Positions 37,516-48,960 of a DNA stretch of 64,000 bases are shown in pieces. Numbering within the stretch: the first letter of the stretch is position 1; the number at the start of each line of letters is the position of its first letter. The notes under the pieces were generated by a model. The model made no database searches. It was not told the DNA's origin and saw only the letters and a list, made by a program, of their open reading frames with translations. The DNA is from Gnetum montanum (taxonomy: Eukaryota > Streptophyta > Gnetopsida > Gnetales > Gnetaceae), in NCBI GenBank assembly GCA_015680685.1, contig MNCI01038110.1:129109-193108 (forward strand), read 5' to 3'. The position numbers and the translations under genes are program-made.

Positions 37516-37524
37516 TTATTTATA
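37516..37524 (-). promoter_or_regulatory. TATA box of the antisense gene in element I
   Basis: The minus strand reads TATAAATAAGGG about 73-80 bases upstream of the E1 ATG. That is a normal plant distance, allowing a transcription start about 30 bases downstream of the box and a short leader. No equivalent was located for copies X and O, whose first exons are lost. Confidence 0.55.
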
Positions 37525-37714
37525 GCTGACGCGGTAAAAAGAACTTGCCATTTTCACACCCCAAGTAATGTAGGATGCCCGTATAGTGTAACACTTTCTT
37601 GTCACAATCCCTCTCTAGTGTAGCCCCATTATTTGCAACATGATAGATGGGGCCCAACCAAAAACTTTGTCCCATCTCGAATTAGCAACTTACCTTTACG
37701 AAGATCATGCTATC

Positions 37715-38120
37715 TGTCCACGGTCTACAAAGACCTTAAACTAGTAACATTTTGCAATAGTACCCACCACGGTCTGCAAAGACCTTAAACTAGTAACATT
37801 TAACAAAGTTCACATACCATGGTCTGTAAAGACCTTAAACTAGTAACATTTTACAACAACATGTACCATCGTCTGCAAAGACCTTAAACTAGAAACATTT
37901 TACAACAATACCTATTAATGGTCCACAAAGACCTTAAACTAGTAACCTATACAAACTCCACTCATTAACGGTTCACCAAGACCTTAAACAGACAACATCG
38001 ATTTACATTTTGACAAATGTTGTAGCATGAGTATGGTCTTCCATGACCTTAAACTAGCAAAGTTAATATCTCTTGCATGTTCGAACCCTCTCATGGTCTG
38101 CCAAGACCTTAAATTAGTAA
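37715..38120 (+). repeat. Minisatellite, about 50-bp unit, eight copies
   Basis: The motif GACCTTAAACTAGTAAC recurs at about 37,732, 37,782, 37,832, 37,881, 37,931, 37,981, 38,046 and 38,106: spacing 50 for six copies, then about 65 and 60. Each unit also has CGGTCTGCAAAGACC, a short inverted repeat. It lies just upstream of the antisense gene promoter and of RT. Confidence 0.9.
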
Positions 38121-38269
38121 TTTGCGAACTTGGCCAAATATTCGACGATCATTGCATGCTTCATTATTGCTTTGCAAATATCTGTTATTATGTGCTATAG
38201 CTACAAATAGGTATTACTTAACCGAGCTTTTTCTTATTGTGGTAGGTTGAACAAGATGACCATGCAATA

Positions 38270-39503
38270 TGATCTACACTCACTTTTAACCTTGATAGGT
38301 GCTCATTGCAAGCTTTCAAGATATCTGAACCTAGAGTCGATAGATTGGGATTTGTCTACTAATAACATTGTAGTGTCCTTGGAAACATCCCTAGATTAGC
38401 CTGAACATTTGGTTCAAGCCTTAGACTTAGAGGTCGGGGATGTCACTGAGGACCCTCTCATTGAAGTACTAGTAAAGACATCCAAGGGGGAAGTAAAAAC
38501 ACTAAAACTAAGCTCCCTCCTAGATCAACAAATGTAATAAGATGTATCTAGAGTCCTTCAAGATAACATCAAAGTATTTACATGGTCATACAAAGACATG
38601 TCAGGCTTTGACCCATGGCTAATATAACATAACATTTTATTGGACCCATGTGTTAAACTGGTTAAACAAAAAGCTCAAAAAATTAAACCAGAAATCGCAC
38701 TAGCAATATGTGAAGAAATCACTAAGATACTCAAAATGGGTATCAAACATCATTGTAGTCTCTAAGAAAATGGGAGGTACACGAATCTGTATAGACTTCC
38801 AAGATCTAAACAAAGCAATGATTAAAGATGATTTCCTGTTGCTAAGTATCGACCGACTTATTGACACTACGGCTAGTCATGCTCTTTATCCTTTATGGAT
38901 GGGTTCTTGGGCTATAATCAAACTCACATCAATCTAGAGCATCAATTGACAACTACATTTATGACCCCTTGGGGAACTTTTTGTTACACTATGATTCCCT
39001 TTGGTTTAAAGAATTCCAGAGCAATCTATCAATGAGCCATGACATACATATTTAGCGACTACCTCCTAGAGAGACTCAACGATTATGTGGATGACATAGC
39101 AATCAAGTCTAAGATGGTTGTTGATCATCCCATAGATCTAGAGGTAGTCCTCAAACATTGTCACATGCATGATTTGTGCCTTAACCCAAAGAAATGTATT
39201 TTCAACATCAAAACCAGATGCATGCTAGGGTGTGTAGTGTCAAAGGCTGGAATACGGGTGGACCCTAACAAAGTTAAGGCCATCGTTAACCTAGAAATCC
39301 CTACTAACCTTAAGAAATTGCACGGGGTGCAAGGTAGAATACAATTCATCAGAAGGTTTATAGCAAGGTTGACTGACAAGGTACACCCCATGCAACACTT
39401 ACTGAAGAAAGGGTTTAACTTTGAGTGGACAACCCAGTGTCAAAAAGCCTTCGACAACTTAAAGAAAGAGCTTTTACACCTCCGAACTATTTACCCACCA
39501 TAG
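38270..39503 (+). pseudogene. Reverse transcriptase of element I
   Basis: The upstream part (38,400-38,700) holds blocks shared with element O, such as TLKLSSL and DMSGFDPWL. RT blocks follow across frames: WVSNIIVVSKK, TRICIDFQDLNKA, DDFLL, then WGTFCYTMIPFGLKN near 38,970-39,010. The catalytic YVDD is at 39,084-39,095, followed by LNPKKCIF and the connection region with a 154-codon open stretch at 39,039-39,503. At least two frameshifts and several stops inactivate it. It copies the element RNA into DNA together with the RNase H that follows directly. YVDD is the usual gypsy form. Confidence 0.85.
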
Positions 39504-39806
39504 AGGGATAAGCCTTTCTACATCTACCTTGCCACCTCGGACACATCTATCACAGCACTGTTATGCCAAAAAAGATAAGATGCCTTTGAAATCCCAGTCT
39601 ATTACTTGATCCATGCATTAATCGCATATGAAGCCTAATACAACGAAGTGGAAAGAAATTGTCTCTCTCTAGTGTTCACACTAAAGAACTGGAGACACTA
39701 CCTATTTCGTAGCTAAGTGAACATTATATGCAAAAGCAATGTACTTCAGGCTATCACGAATAACTTATATGAAAGTTGTAGGATAGCCTGATGGAAAGAA
39801 ATAATA
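39504..39806 (+). pseudogene. RNase H of element I (gypsy type)
   Basis: Blocks KPFYIYLATSDTS, then PVYYLIHALIAYEA and NEVERNCLSLVFTLKNWRHY correspond to the usual gypsy RNase H (DAS-like start, E at YTxxEKE, and the W-R-HYL end). Four stops are present. It degrades RNA in the RNA-DNA hybrid. It is directly joined to RT and to the second RNase H. Confidence 0.75.
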
Positions 39807-40265
39807 GTGGAATTCGATCTACACTATGTAGCCCAATCGTTAACAAAAGGACAAGTGATAGCTATGCAGCTTGCAACCTCACCCATTGACAATCAAACAA
39901 CCATAGAACTAGAATTCCCTGATGAACATGTTAGTAGTATCAACCTTGTGCCATCGCATTTCAAGGTCATTTTTCATTTCGATGGCACCTCAATCACGCG
40001 AGGTGGTAGTGCTGCCACTATCAATATGTTCCCCTCAGGGGACATTCAACCTTTTGCTTACCACTTCACATCCCTTTGTACGAACAATGTAGTTAAGTAT
40101 GAAGGACTCCTTAGGGGCCTCTTAGCAGCCCAACAATTAAAGATTCAACATTTGGAAATTCAAGATGATTCTCAACTTGTTGTCAATCAAATCACTAAAG
40201 TTTACACTTGTAAAGCTTTACACCTACAACCTTACTGTGATTTGGCCAAAAACTTGTTGAAATAG
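39807..40265 (+). pseudogene. Archaeal-type RNase H of element I
   Basis: An open frame of 152 codons carries VIFHFDGTSITRGGSAA (first catalytic Asp in FDG), PFAYHF, TNNVVKYEGLLRGLLAAQ (Glu in KYEGL) and IQDDSQLVVNQITK (Asp in DDSQLV). This is the extra RNase H that defines the Tat lineage of plant Ty3/gypsy elements and sits between the first RNase H and integrase. The key acidic residues are present and this is the cleanest pol domain of element I. Element O has the same domain at 46,870-47,215. Confidence 0.85.
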
Positions 40266-40289
40266 TTCACCATGATAGACATCTAGCAT

Positions 40290-41724
40290 GTGCCATGTAG
40301 TGAAAACACCGTAACTGATGCCTTAGCTACACTAGCATTAAATGTATCACCACACCTGTTTGCAACCTTACCTGCTTCGATAATAGAATGCATAGACCCT
40401 ATCACCCAAGTAGTACATGTAGCCTCTATAAGCACTACCAACACCCAAGAGTGGTACACTAACATGAAAGCCTACCTACAACATGGTGAACCCCCACACA
40501 ACTTGACATCTGTCCAAAGGGATGCAATTCGAAAGTGATCACGGTAGTATGTCCTCGTAGGAGATAACACCTTATGTAAGTTCTCCTTTGATGGAATTCT
40601 ATTAACTTGCATCGGTGGGGAGGAGGCATACAAAATTGTTAGTGAGGTCCATGAAGGACTATGTGGAGGACACATAGCTCCCAGGGCCATGGCAGCTAAG
40701 ATCAGATGCCTAGGGTATTACTGGCCTTACATGGAATGAGATTTCTTTGCTAAAGTCAAAACTTGACACGTGCCAACATCATGCAAACCTTATACACGTG
40801 TCACCTACTGAGTTGCACCCTATGCAAATCACATCACTATTCCAATGATGGGGACTAGACATCATAGGACCCATAACACATAAGTCTTCCGTAAGACATA
40901 GCTTCGTCATTAGTGCCACCGAGTACTTTATGAAGTGGGTAGAGGATATCCCCCTTAGAAAAACTACATCTCAATAGGTTTGTCACTTCATCTTAGACAA
41001 CATCGTAACAAGGTTGGTTGTTCCCATGACTATTGTGACAGACAATGGGCCACAGTTTAGTAGTGTGAAAACTAGAACCTTTTGTAGCAACCTTGGCATT
41101 AAGCAATATTTTTCATCATCATATTACCGGTAGGCTAATGTTCAGGAAAAAGTAATGAACAATTCCATCATCAACTTGCTTAAAAGAATTCTTAGCAACA
41201 GCAAGAGGCGATGGTATGATAAAATCCTCTATGTAAGACTCCTTACAGGTAAGAATTCTTAGCAACAACAAGAGGCCTACCGTACGACATGTAGGATGGC
41301 TACAGGTAAGACTCCCTATAGCCTAGTTTATGAATTTGAAGCATTATTACCTCTTGAATTGAAGGTACCATCACTACGGATGATTCTTTCAAGCATTGTA
41401 AACGAGGCCCAAAACAATGAGTCAAGAATCATTGACCTTGACTCCCTAGAGGAAGAGTGTGTACAGACACTGGGTCATATCGAATGGTATCAAGAAAAGC
41501 AACAGAAAAAGCATCACGCAAACCTACATCAATGACTGATAAGAAAGGGCAACCTAGTCCTCAAACTTGTCCATGAATATGTAGACAAGTTTTTGGCAAA
41601 CTAGGAAGGTCCATTCATAGTCACAAAAGCCTATGAAAATGGAGCCTTCAGACTAGTAGACATGGATGGTGGAGAGTTTGCAAATCTTGTGAACCACTTA
41701 TACTTGAAGCCGTACTACATCTAA
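40290..41724 (+). pseudogene. Integrase of element I
   Basis: After a linker (40,290-40,540) comes HEGLCGGHIAPRAMAAKIR with GYYWPYM, the zinc-binding N-terminus (40,647-40,735). The core follows across frames: a GLDIIGP-like first Asp near 40,855-40,870, then TIVTDNGPQFSSVK near 41,031-41,060 (second Asp), and a QEKVMN stretch holding the Glu near 41,145. Part of the core is tandemly repeated around 41,190-41,300, where the AGGTAAGAATTCTTAGCAAC-type stretch recurs. The C-terminal part has KGNLVLKLV, HEYVDKFLAN and LVNHLYLKPYYI before the stop at 41,722-41,724. It inserts the DNA copy. Many stops make it inactive. Confidence 0.8.
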
Positions 41725-41734
41725 TGCAGAAGCA

Positions 41735-42190
41735 AGGTAAGCACAGATAATCCGCTACAACTATAAACTGGCATAGATAGTCCACTATGACTATAAATTG
41801 GCACAGATAGTCTGCTATGACTATAAACTAGCATAGATAGTCCACCATGACTATAAACGGGCACAAACAGTCTGCTACGATTATAAACTGGCATAGATAG
41901 TCTGCTACGACTATAAACTGGCACAGATAGTCTACCATGACTATAAAATGGCACAAATAGTCCACCATGACTATAAACTGGCACAGAACATCTACTATGA
42001 TGTTACATTAGCACAAATAGTTTGCTATGACCTTAAATTGGCCCATCCACCATCCTCTAGGATGATAAACTAGCACAGCAGTCTGCTAGGACCTTAAACT
42101 AGCACAACAGTCTACTAGGACCTTAAACTAGCACATGGAAGTCTGTTGGGACCTTAAACTAGTACATCAGATGGTCTTCCAGGACCTTAA
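41735..42190 (+). repeat. Minisatellite in the 3' UTR, 30-bp unit
   Basis: About nine exact-length 30-bp units (GGCACAGATAGTCYRCTATG plus ACTATAAACT) cover 41,741-42,010. About five looser 28-37 bp units with GACCTTAAACTAGCACA follow to 42,190. It lies right after the integrase stop. Hypervariable tandem repeats in the 3' UTR are known for Tat/Ogre-type elements. Confidence 0.9.
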
Positions 42191-43586
42191 ACTAAGTTCA
42201 TGGCACAACATTCCTAACTCACATCTGCCACTGCCCAAACAAGAGAGCCTGCATAGTGCTGACACAGGGTGGGGCATTGCATTTCCAAAATATAGTTTAC
42301 AATGATAAAAGAACATCCTCTGGAACATATGTGATGCCACTACCCCTGACATCTTGTTGATCCTCAGGAGATGTCTTCTAACATCTTTCTAATCTTCCAG
42401 AGCTACTGCCACCATAGCCTGTCAAACTGGTAGTAGCTTCCATTGTCAGCACTTGCTGCTGGAGTCCCAGCACTATTTTGGCCTAGTCACAAAGTTGGTA
42501 CCCTCCAATCCTCACCATCGCCTGAGCTCAATAGATGTTCAACTATTAGGAAACTCTACTTATAGTTGAACTACATGATGTTTGCCTTGGGTAGGGACTC
42601 CTAAACACTCACATCACTGCAACTCCTAGCCCCTTCAGTGCTCACCCCTTTAGCTTACCGATGCCAGAACCGCTACTGGCCTTTCTTCTTTAGACGTCGC
42701 ATGCCTCAGCAATAGTTCTCATCACTTCAATGATGTCGAAAGCAAGTAATACCTTTTCCTAACTACATTTCATGGTTACATTTCTCTGGTCTGCTTTCTG
42801 TTCCACTTGCAGGATACAAGCTGAGATGAAGTTGGTCAGAGATGCATTTCGAGGTGACCACTTTGACTAGCTTGGCTACCTGGGAGTGTGCATCCTACCC
42901 TTCCTCTTAACCTTCATCATCTCATTTCTCATACATGCAGTTTCCCTTTTCACATCTCTTTTACAAGCTTTCTTGATGTGTGTAAAGCCCTTCCATATGC
43001 TCAACCACAAATTCCATGATGTACATAATGCAACTCACCACATGGGAAGAATTTGTAGATAGGTCAAAGCCCCATATGGATGTAACGTAACTCATCCTGG
43101 GGAGGAAACACCTATCCTATGATAACAAGGTTGTTGACAAATGAACATGGCTAAACAAAAACTAAAAAGTGCAAAAGCATAACAAAGCTCGAAAAAAAAG
43201 AGCTCAAAAAAAGAGAAAAGAAAAAGAAAGAGAACATGTGCCTAAAACAAATGGCACACTAGTTGTTTCACACTAACCCTCTCTAAGTATCCCGATGAGA
43301 GGTCAGAAGCCAACGAAAGAAATATGTCCACATGCATTGACTCCCTCAAAAGCACTCTGATGAGGGACCGCGCTACATTTCATCTTTCCTTTTTATGAAC
43401 TTGTCCCGTCAAGTCCATCCTTTCCCCTTTCCCCTTGCATAGCTATCCTAGTACTCCCAAGCACAACAAAGCAACATCTGAGCAACCACTGAAGAATGAT
43501 GTTGGTGTCTTTCCCTTCATGGTGTTTTGTATTCTTTGTTGATGTCTATCGAGCAGATCCTATAAACATTGATAAAAAGAGCCCAG
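42191..43586 (+). other. 3' untranslated region and polypurine tract of element I
   Basis: No gene is seen. A purine-rich run covers 43,186-43,237. GATAAAAAGAGCCCAG (43,571-43,586) directly precedes the 3' LTR and is the likely polypurine tract used to start plus-strand DNA. Confidence 0.6.
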
Positions 43587-45486
43587 TGAAACACCATAAA
43601 ATTTTAGGACTCTAATGTTTTAGCAGAGTCTTGAAATTTAAGTAAGGATTTCCACAAGTGCAACGTCATGATGGTTTACATTGAGAGTACACTATCCAAT
43701 CCAATAAGTTTTCTATATCCAGGGCTGATAGGCTCACCAGACTCTCCAACCTGCCCAATTGGACAATTGACCTTGCTGAAAATTTATGCAGAAACCATGC
43801 TAAGAGTTTTCAAAAGTGCTTAAGATGAGCAAAATAATTTAGAAAGTTTTCTAGTAAAGGAGTCTACTATGCTATGCTATGTAGCAAGCCTTGAATAGTT
43901 GCTCAAGAGTCTAAACACAAAGTAATAGAATGGTTGCAAGGCAAGTCAAAATTTAGTCAATGCCAAGTGCTATGCTATGCTATGCTATGTAGCATAGCAC
44001 AGTGTAGCAAAGGCAAAGCAAAAAGGCCCATCTTGTCAAGTGATCCCAACAAGGAAGTTGCACTTGGCAACATTTTGGCCTCCAAAACTAGTTGCATTGT
44101 TTAGACCTTAAGCCTTCAGCAAAGTTTCTTGCTAGAAAATGGCAAATTAAATGAAGAAGCAAGATACGCTGTGCTACGCTACATAGCGTAGAAATGATGC
44201 AAAAGCAACAAAAGTGTCCTAAACATGAGTTTAGCGAGTTCAAAAGCTCTCCGACATGAAATTCTAAAGTTGCAATTGTTAGCATGACTAAGCCTCAACC
44301 AAGCATCCTTCAGCTCCTATGCAAATTTCAATCAAGACCAGTGGCTACGCTATGCTACGCTACATAGCATAGCATAGCGTAGCAAGCAGTCACTTATGCT
44401 ACGCCAATGTGTTCAATAGCATTTGTAGTGCAACACTAGAAAAAAAGCAGCAAGACATCTTTAGGTAGCTCTGGAACTTGTTGACAGCAATTTTTTCTCT
44501 CTGTCATCTCCTTAGTAAGATCAGCAATTTCACTTTGTTTTGCATACCGCCATTCAGCTCCCAAAACATTGTTCCTATGCTTGATCTTGCTTATAAAGGT
44601 AGGTAAGACATAGTTTCGAAGCATAAGCTTCATTCTGCTCACATTGTTAGCACACTGGATCTTGGCACATGTAGTTCTGGTGGTATGGTCACAGTGTAAG
44701 AAAGTTCACATCTAGCATTGCACACCTACACGGTATGGACATGATAGCATCTTGTGGGGTCTAGGACATGTGGCGTCCAGACCACATTTATCTCCTACTC
44801 CTGGCCCTATAAATACTCTGGCAAACAATGCTCAAAGGGTTGGCTTTTTTAGCATTGGCAAGAGCAGTTGGCTTTTTGCCTTTTTGTGTTGGTTGGTTGG
44901 CTTCTTGATTGGCTTCTTGGAAAATAGAGTTGGCCTTTCGGTGCAATTGGCTTTTAAGTTGGCTTTCAGAAGACATAGTTGGCATTTTCTTGAGCATTCT
45001 AGTTACCTTCAATTTCTTTGGTTAGATGCAAACATCCCTTTTTGAGTCAAGCATTTGGACGTCTTAGTAAATAGATCAGCAAGTAGAAGAACTGTGACTA
45101 TACCATTCGGTGTAAGCAATGTCTCTCCGGTGTTGCATAACTTGTTGTACACTTTTCAAACAAGGAAAAGAATCAAATTTGCAACCTTGGGGCAGTGCAC
45201 TTTCTTACCTAAGTTTTTTTTATTATTTCCTTATTATAATTGTTGTTTTGCACTATTTTTTCTATCTTGCATTTATTGGTCATCGATTTATCTCGCGTGT
45301 CTCGCTACCGAAGAAAACGTTTACGTAAGGTTAAGATACACCGATTAAGTCCCTATATGATTGACCAAACTATTCAGGGTGCCCTACTTCCATTTTCTTC
45401 AGCACGGCCCTCACATGGATTTAGGATTAAACTGTTCACCCAGCAACCTCTCGGTGTTCCAGCCACCAATGTTTTCGGTCAGTACA
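43587..45486 (+). repeat. 3' LTR of element I
   Basis: It is 1,900 bp, starting TGAAACACCATAAAATT and ending GTACA, followed by the CATGT duplication. It carries the dispersed CTACGCTATGCTAC motif (43,868-43,890, 43,970-44,000, 44,165-44,195, 44,343-44,405). The TTGGCTT-rich region is at 44,840-44,965. Confidence 0.9.
44808..44815 (+). promoter_or_regulatory. TATA box in the 3' LTR of element I
   Basis: CCCTATAAATACTC is a good plant TATA box, and the TTGGCTT-rich transcribed leader follows. In the 5' LTR the matching site is TAATAAATA, so only this copy looks intact. Confidence 0.55.
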
Positions 45487-45615
45487 CATGTGGTCTCCAC
45501 ATTGAAGGAAAAGAGTTTGCAAAACCCCCATCTTTCCATGCTAGGGGTAGGTGAGATCTACCCCCTACATGTTTTTCCAACATAGAAAAATGTATACCCC
45601 TAATAAAATCCATCA
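45487..45615 (-). repeat. 3' LTR of element O, part 2 (truncated)
   Basis: It continues the LTR after element I (CATGT, then GGTCTCCACATTGAAGG) and matches 58,314-58,421. At CCATCA (45,610-45,615) homology stops and the integrase C-terminus begins. The last 320 bp of LTR, including its start and the polypurine tract, are therefore deleted. The other LTR continues to 58,741. Confidence 0.8.
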
Positions 45616-46560
45616 AATTACCTAAGAATTTGTCTACATGCTCACAAAATTCCCTAAGGACTAGGTCCCCCTCCTTGATCTTGTGCATGGTCAAGTCATG
45701 GTGATGTTGTCACTTCTATCTCTCTTGATAGTGCTTGATGTGAGTAAACACGACCATTCCCCACTCTTCCACTAAACCCAAGCCTATCATCTGCAACTTC
45801 TTATTCTACTCATCATTGATGAAGTTGGTCAATTCTACTTGGAGTGAAGGCACCTACAAGTGAAGAGGTAAAATAGCTTTAGAACCATAAACAAGGCTAT
45901 AAGGATTCATGTTAGTTTCCATGTGATAGTTTATTCTGTATACCCATAGTGCATGAACAAGCTACTCATGCCACTTCCATTTCTATTCTTGTGCATCTTC
46001 TTAAGTAATTTGATGATGGCTTTGTTGCTTACTTCTACTTGTTCATTGGCTTAAGGCTAGTAAGATGACAAGAAAGAATGCTTAATGCCTAGGTTGTGAT
46101 AGAAATCCTTGGCTTCTTGGCTACTAAATTAATGTTCATTATCCATAACTATGATCATGGGTATGCCAAAACAAGCTACAATGTTATCTAGGATAAATTG
46201 GAAAACTTGTTCAGATATGGTCTTCCGTAGGGGAATAGCCTCAACCCACTTGGTAAAGTATTTGGTTACGATGATGATGAAGCTATGTCTTGTGGAAGAC
46301 TTAGGCATTATAGATCCAATGATATCCAAGTCCCATTATTGAAAAGACCATGTTATTTGGGTTATATGTAACTCAGTCATTGATACATTTATCAGGTTGC
46401 TATATCATTGGCATGTGTCACATCATTTAACCTTTTGCAAGTAGTCATTTTCCATATGGGGCCAATAGTAGCCTAACCATATAATCTTAGAGACCATGGT
46501 TTTAGGTCCTATATGTCCTCAAAAAATACACTCATGAACCTCCTCTAGGACTATGCTAGC
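45616..46560 (-). pseudogene. Integrase of element O
   Basis: The minus-strand core at 46,129-46,329 is open: MDIIGSIMPKSSTRHSF holds the first catalytic Asp, FTKWVEAIPLRKT follows, and VMDNEH holds the second Asp, with NEH replacing the usual NG. An ANEQVEVSNK stretch just beyond (near 46,040-46,070) holds the Glu. The C-terminal part reads IKEGDLVLREFCEHVDKFLG and is cut there by the junction with the LTR. The zinc-binding part lies near 46,380-46,500. Stops and frameshifts are present. Its relatives are the integrases at 2,930-3,960 and 40,290-41,724. Confidence 0.8.
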
Positions 46561-46869
46561 TTTGATTTTACCTAAGCACTTTAGGAGTATGCCATCATAG
46601 CATCATCAACATAATGTATTATCACCTATGATGATATAATGCTTCAATCAGTTACATATGGTGTCCTTCTAAGTAATAGTTTGGCCTTGTTAGGATTCAC
46701 CATGCATAAGGTAAAATTTAATATCATCATACCACTCCTAGGAATGAGCAATATGAATGAAGCCACAAAGGTATCCTCAATGTTCTGTGTGATGGAAGTA
46801 ACATAGTCCATGGTTAAGGTGGGAAACTTACTAAAAACATCTAGCATCACACTAAGGACTAATGTTGCA

Positions 46870-47215
46870 ATTGCATCAACTATGGAATTTTCATTTCTAA
46901 ATTTATGTTGGAAATCAAAATCTATGAATTATTGTAATAAGTACTTCCCTAGGTCATAGTAAGGTTGTAAGTGCTTAGCTTTGCATGCATAGACTTTGGT
47001 TACTTGTTTAACCACAAGTTGTGAATCACCTTTGATGGCTAGGAATCTAATTCCAAGGTCAAGAGCTACCATTATCCCTCTAATAAAACCCTCATATTCC
47101 ACTATGTTGTTGGTACATGGAAACCCAAAACAATAGGCAAAGGATCAAATCTCACCAAATGGGAATGTTACAATAACAACAACATTAGCCTCATGGGAGG
47201 TTGAAGCTCTGTTGA
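46870..47215 (-). pseudogene. Archaeal-type RNase H of element O
   Basis: The minus-strand frame shows NNIVEYEGFIRGIMVALD with the Glu of the VEYEG motif (47,060-47,115), then IKGDSQLVVKQVTKVYACK with the Asp of GDSQLV (46,990-47,045), and LQPYYDLGKYLL. The FDG start is degraded. It lies between the first RNase H and integrase exactly as in element I, so O is also of the Tat lineage. Confidence 0.75.
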
Positions 47216-47402
47216 AGTTCATGACTACCTCATAATGCTCAGGCACATGGCTATCTATGATAATATGTTCATCAAGGAACTTAGGATTCATGGCTTCTTG
47301 ATCATCAATAAGTAAAAATATGAGTTGTATGGCTATATCTTGACCTTTTATTAAGGATTAAGAGACATAATGGAGCTCCAACTTTGCAATTATGGCTTTT
47401 CA

Positions 47403-47760
47403 TCAGTCTATATAGCTAATTTCATAGATATTGGTCATTATGGCTTTGACTACGTTATCCTTGAAAATTACATTGACTTGGCTTATGAAGAGGTAATGTC
47501 TCCATTTCTTCAAAGAAAAGACTAGTGCAAGACAATACTTCTCCACTTTAGTGTATTGTGTCTCCTGGGCAACTAATGTGTGCCTAAGGTAGTATACAAG
47601 CATTTTTCCTCTATCATCACATTTTTGATAGAGTAGAGAGGCATTGGATGTATTAGAGATGGAAAGATAAATGTAAAATGGTTTATCCTCTTGCGAAGTA
47701 TAGATTGTCAGTATTTGTGTCAACTCTTGCTTAATTTTTTTAAAGGCCTCTTGGCATTAA
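47403..47760 (-). pseudogene. RNase H of element O (gypsy type)
   Basis: The minus-strand open stretch 47,723-47,403 reads KPFYIYLSISNTSNASLLYQ, then MLVYYLRHTLVAQETQYTKV and EKYCLALVFSLKKWRHYLF. These are the DAS-like start, the Glu and the W-R-HYL end of gypsy RNase H. It continues the RT frame with one interruption. Confidence 0.75.
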
Positions 47761-47769
47761 GCCATCCAC

Positions 47770-48960
47770 TCATAGTGAACTCCGTTCTTAAGTAAGTGTT
47801 GCATGGACTATAATTTATCTAGAAGCCTAATGATAAACCTACAAGTAAACTATAATATGCCTTGTAAGCCCCAAAGCTCTTTAAGGTTGGTAGGTGCTAT
47901 TAATTTGGATATGGCCTTAACCTTATCAAGATCTATGCATATCCCTACTTCAGAGACTACAAAGCCAAGCATCTTATTGGTCTTGACATCAAAGACATAC
48001 TTCTTAGGATTGAGCCTAAGCTTGCATTTGAGGCACCATTTGAGCACAAGATCTAGGTCATTGGCTATCTTTGATTTCATAGCTATGTCATCAATGTAAT
48101 CACTAAGAAAACCTAATATGTAATCACTAAAGATATAGGTCATGGCTCTCTAGTATGTTGCTTCAACATTCTTAAGGCCAAAGGGCATCATGATATAACA
48201 AAAAGTACCCCATGGGGTCATAAAGATCATGCTAATTTGGTGCTCTGGGTTGATCCTAATTTGGTTATATCATGAGAATCCATCCATAAAGGAAAACAAG
48301 GCATGTCTAGCTATAGTATTGATAAGCTAATCAATACTAGGTAAAGGAAAGTCATCCTTGATAGTTGCTTTATTTAGGTCTTGAAAATCAATGCAAATAT
48401 GGATACTCCCATTTTTCTTAGGGACTACCACTATGTTGGATACCCATTCTATGTAATTGACAACCCTAATGAAGCCTACTTGGTAGATATTTGAGATTTC
48501 ATTACAAACTATCGAGAACAAATCAAGTCTAATCTTGCATACTTTTTGCTTACCTAGTCTAATGCTAAGATCCAGTATGATGCTATGTTGGACTAGACAT
48601 TGGTCTAGGCCTAGCATATCTTCATATGATTAGGTATATTTCTTAATGTTGATTTATAAGATCTTGATGATGTCTTGACCACATTAAGGCTCTATTGAGG
48701 AACTTAGTTTAAGGCTTTTCTCCTCACCACTATGTGATGTAACAAGAACCTCAACTAGCAAGTCTTTGGTTATGTATCTTTCTTCTAAGTCAAGGGTTTT
48801 GACTAGGTTTTTAGGCCATTCTATACATTTCTCTATGGAGCCTATGTGGTCTACAAGACTCTCAGGCTCAAGATCTAGGTAATCAAGGTTGATGATCCAT
48901 TTAATATCACTGTGGGGTCCATGTAGATACAAAGGTAACTAATTTGCTTCCATGTACTCA
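47770..48960 (-). pseudogene. Reverse transcriptase of element O
   Basis: An upstream segment at 48,684-48,932 has KTLDLEERYITKDLLVEVLV, equivalent to the pre-RT segment of element I. RT blocks: IEWVSNIVVVPKKNGSIHIC and DFQDLNKATIKDDFPLPSID (48,330-48,450), WGTF-like and FGLKN blocks near 48,170-48,215, and catalytic YIDD at 48,087-48,098. LNPKKYVFDVKTNKMLGF follows, then LRELWGLQG-like connection. A stop and frameshifts separate the parts. No protease or gag precedes it; instead a degenerate minisatellite and a long repeat array lie upstream. Confidence 0.85.

Larger units (their letters stand above)
26174..45486 (+). mobile_element. Element I: 19.3-kb Tat-like Ty3/gypsy retrotransposon nested in O
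   Basis: The ends are TGAAACACCATAAAATT and GTACA, with a perfect 5-bp duplication CATGT (26,169-26,173; 45,487-45,491). The uninterrupted target (ATGCATGTGGTCTCC) survives at 58,311-58,325 in the other O LTR. Order: LTR, PBS, gag, protease, minisatellite, antisense gene, minisatellite, RT, RNase H, archaeal-type RNase H, integrase, minisatellite, LTR. About 30 of the first 187 LTR positions differ between the two LTRs by hand count, so the insertion is old. Confidence 0.9.

Noticed and set aside
41721-41984. Open minus-strand frame of 87 codons encoding decapeptide repeats (like VPVYSHGGLS)
   Set aside because: The frame stays open only because the tandem unit is exactly 30 bp, i.e. ten codons. 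It lies in the 3' UTR minisatellite and has no other sign of coding.
41735-42190. Regular 30-bp repeats resembling a CRISPR array
   Set aside because: The units abut with no variable spacers, the copies drift, and the context is a plant retrotransposon.
43186-43237. Long purine-rich run as the polypurine tract of element I
   Set aside because: It lies 350 bp from the 3' LTR. The tract that primes plus-strand DNA must abut the LTR, so 43,571-43,586 is the better candidate.
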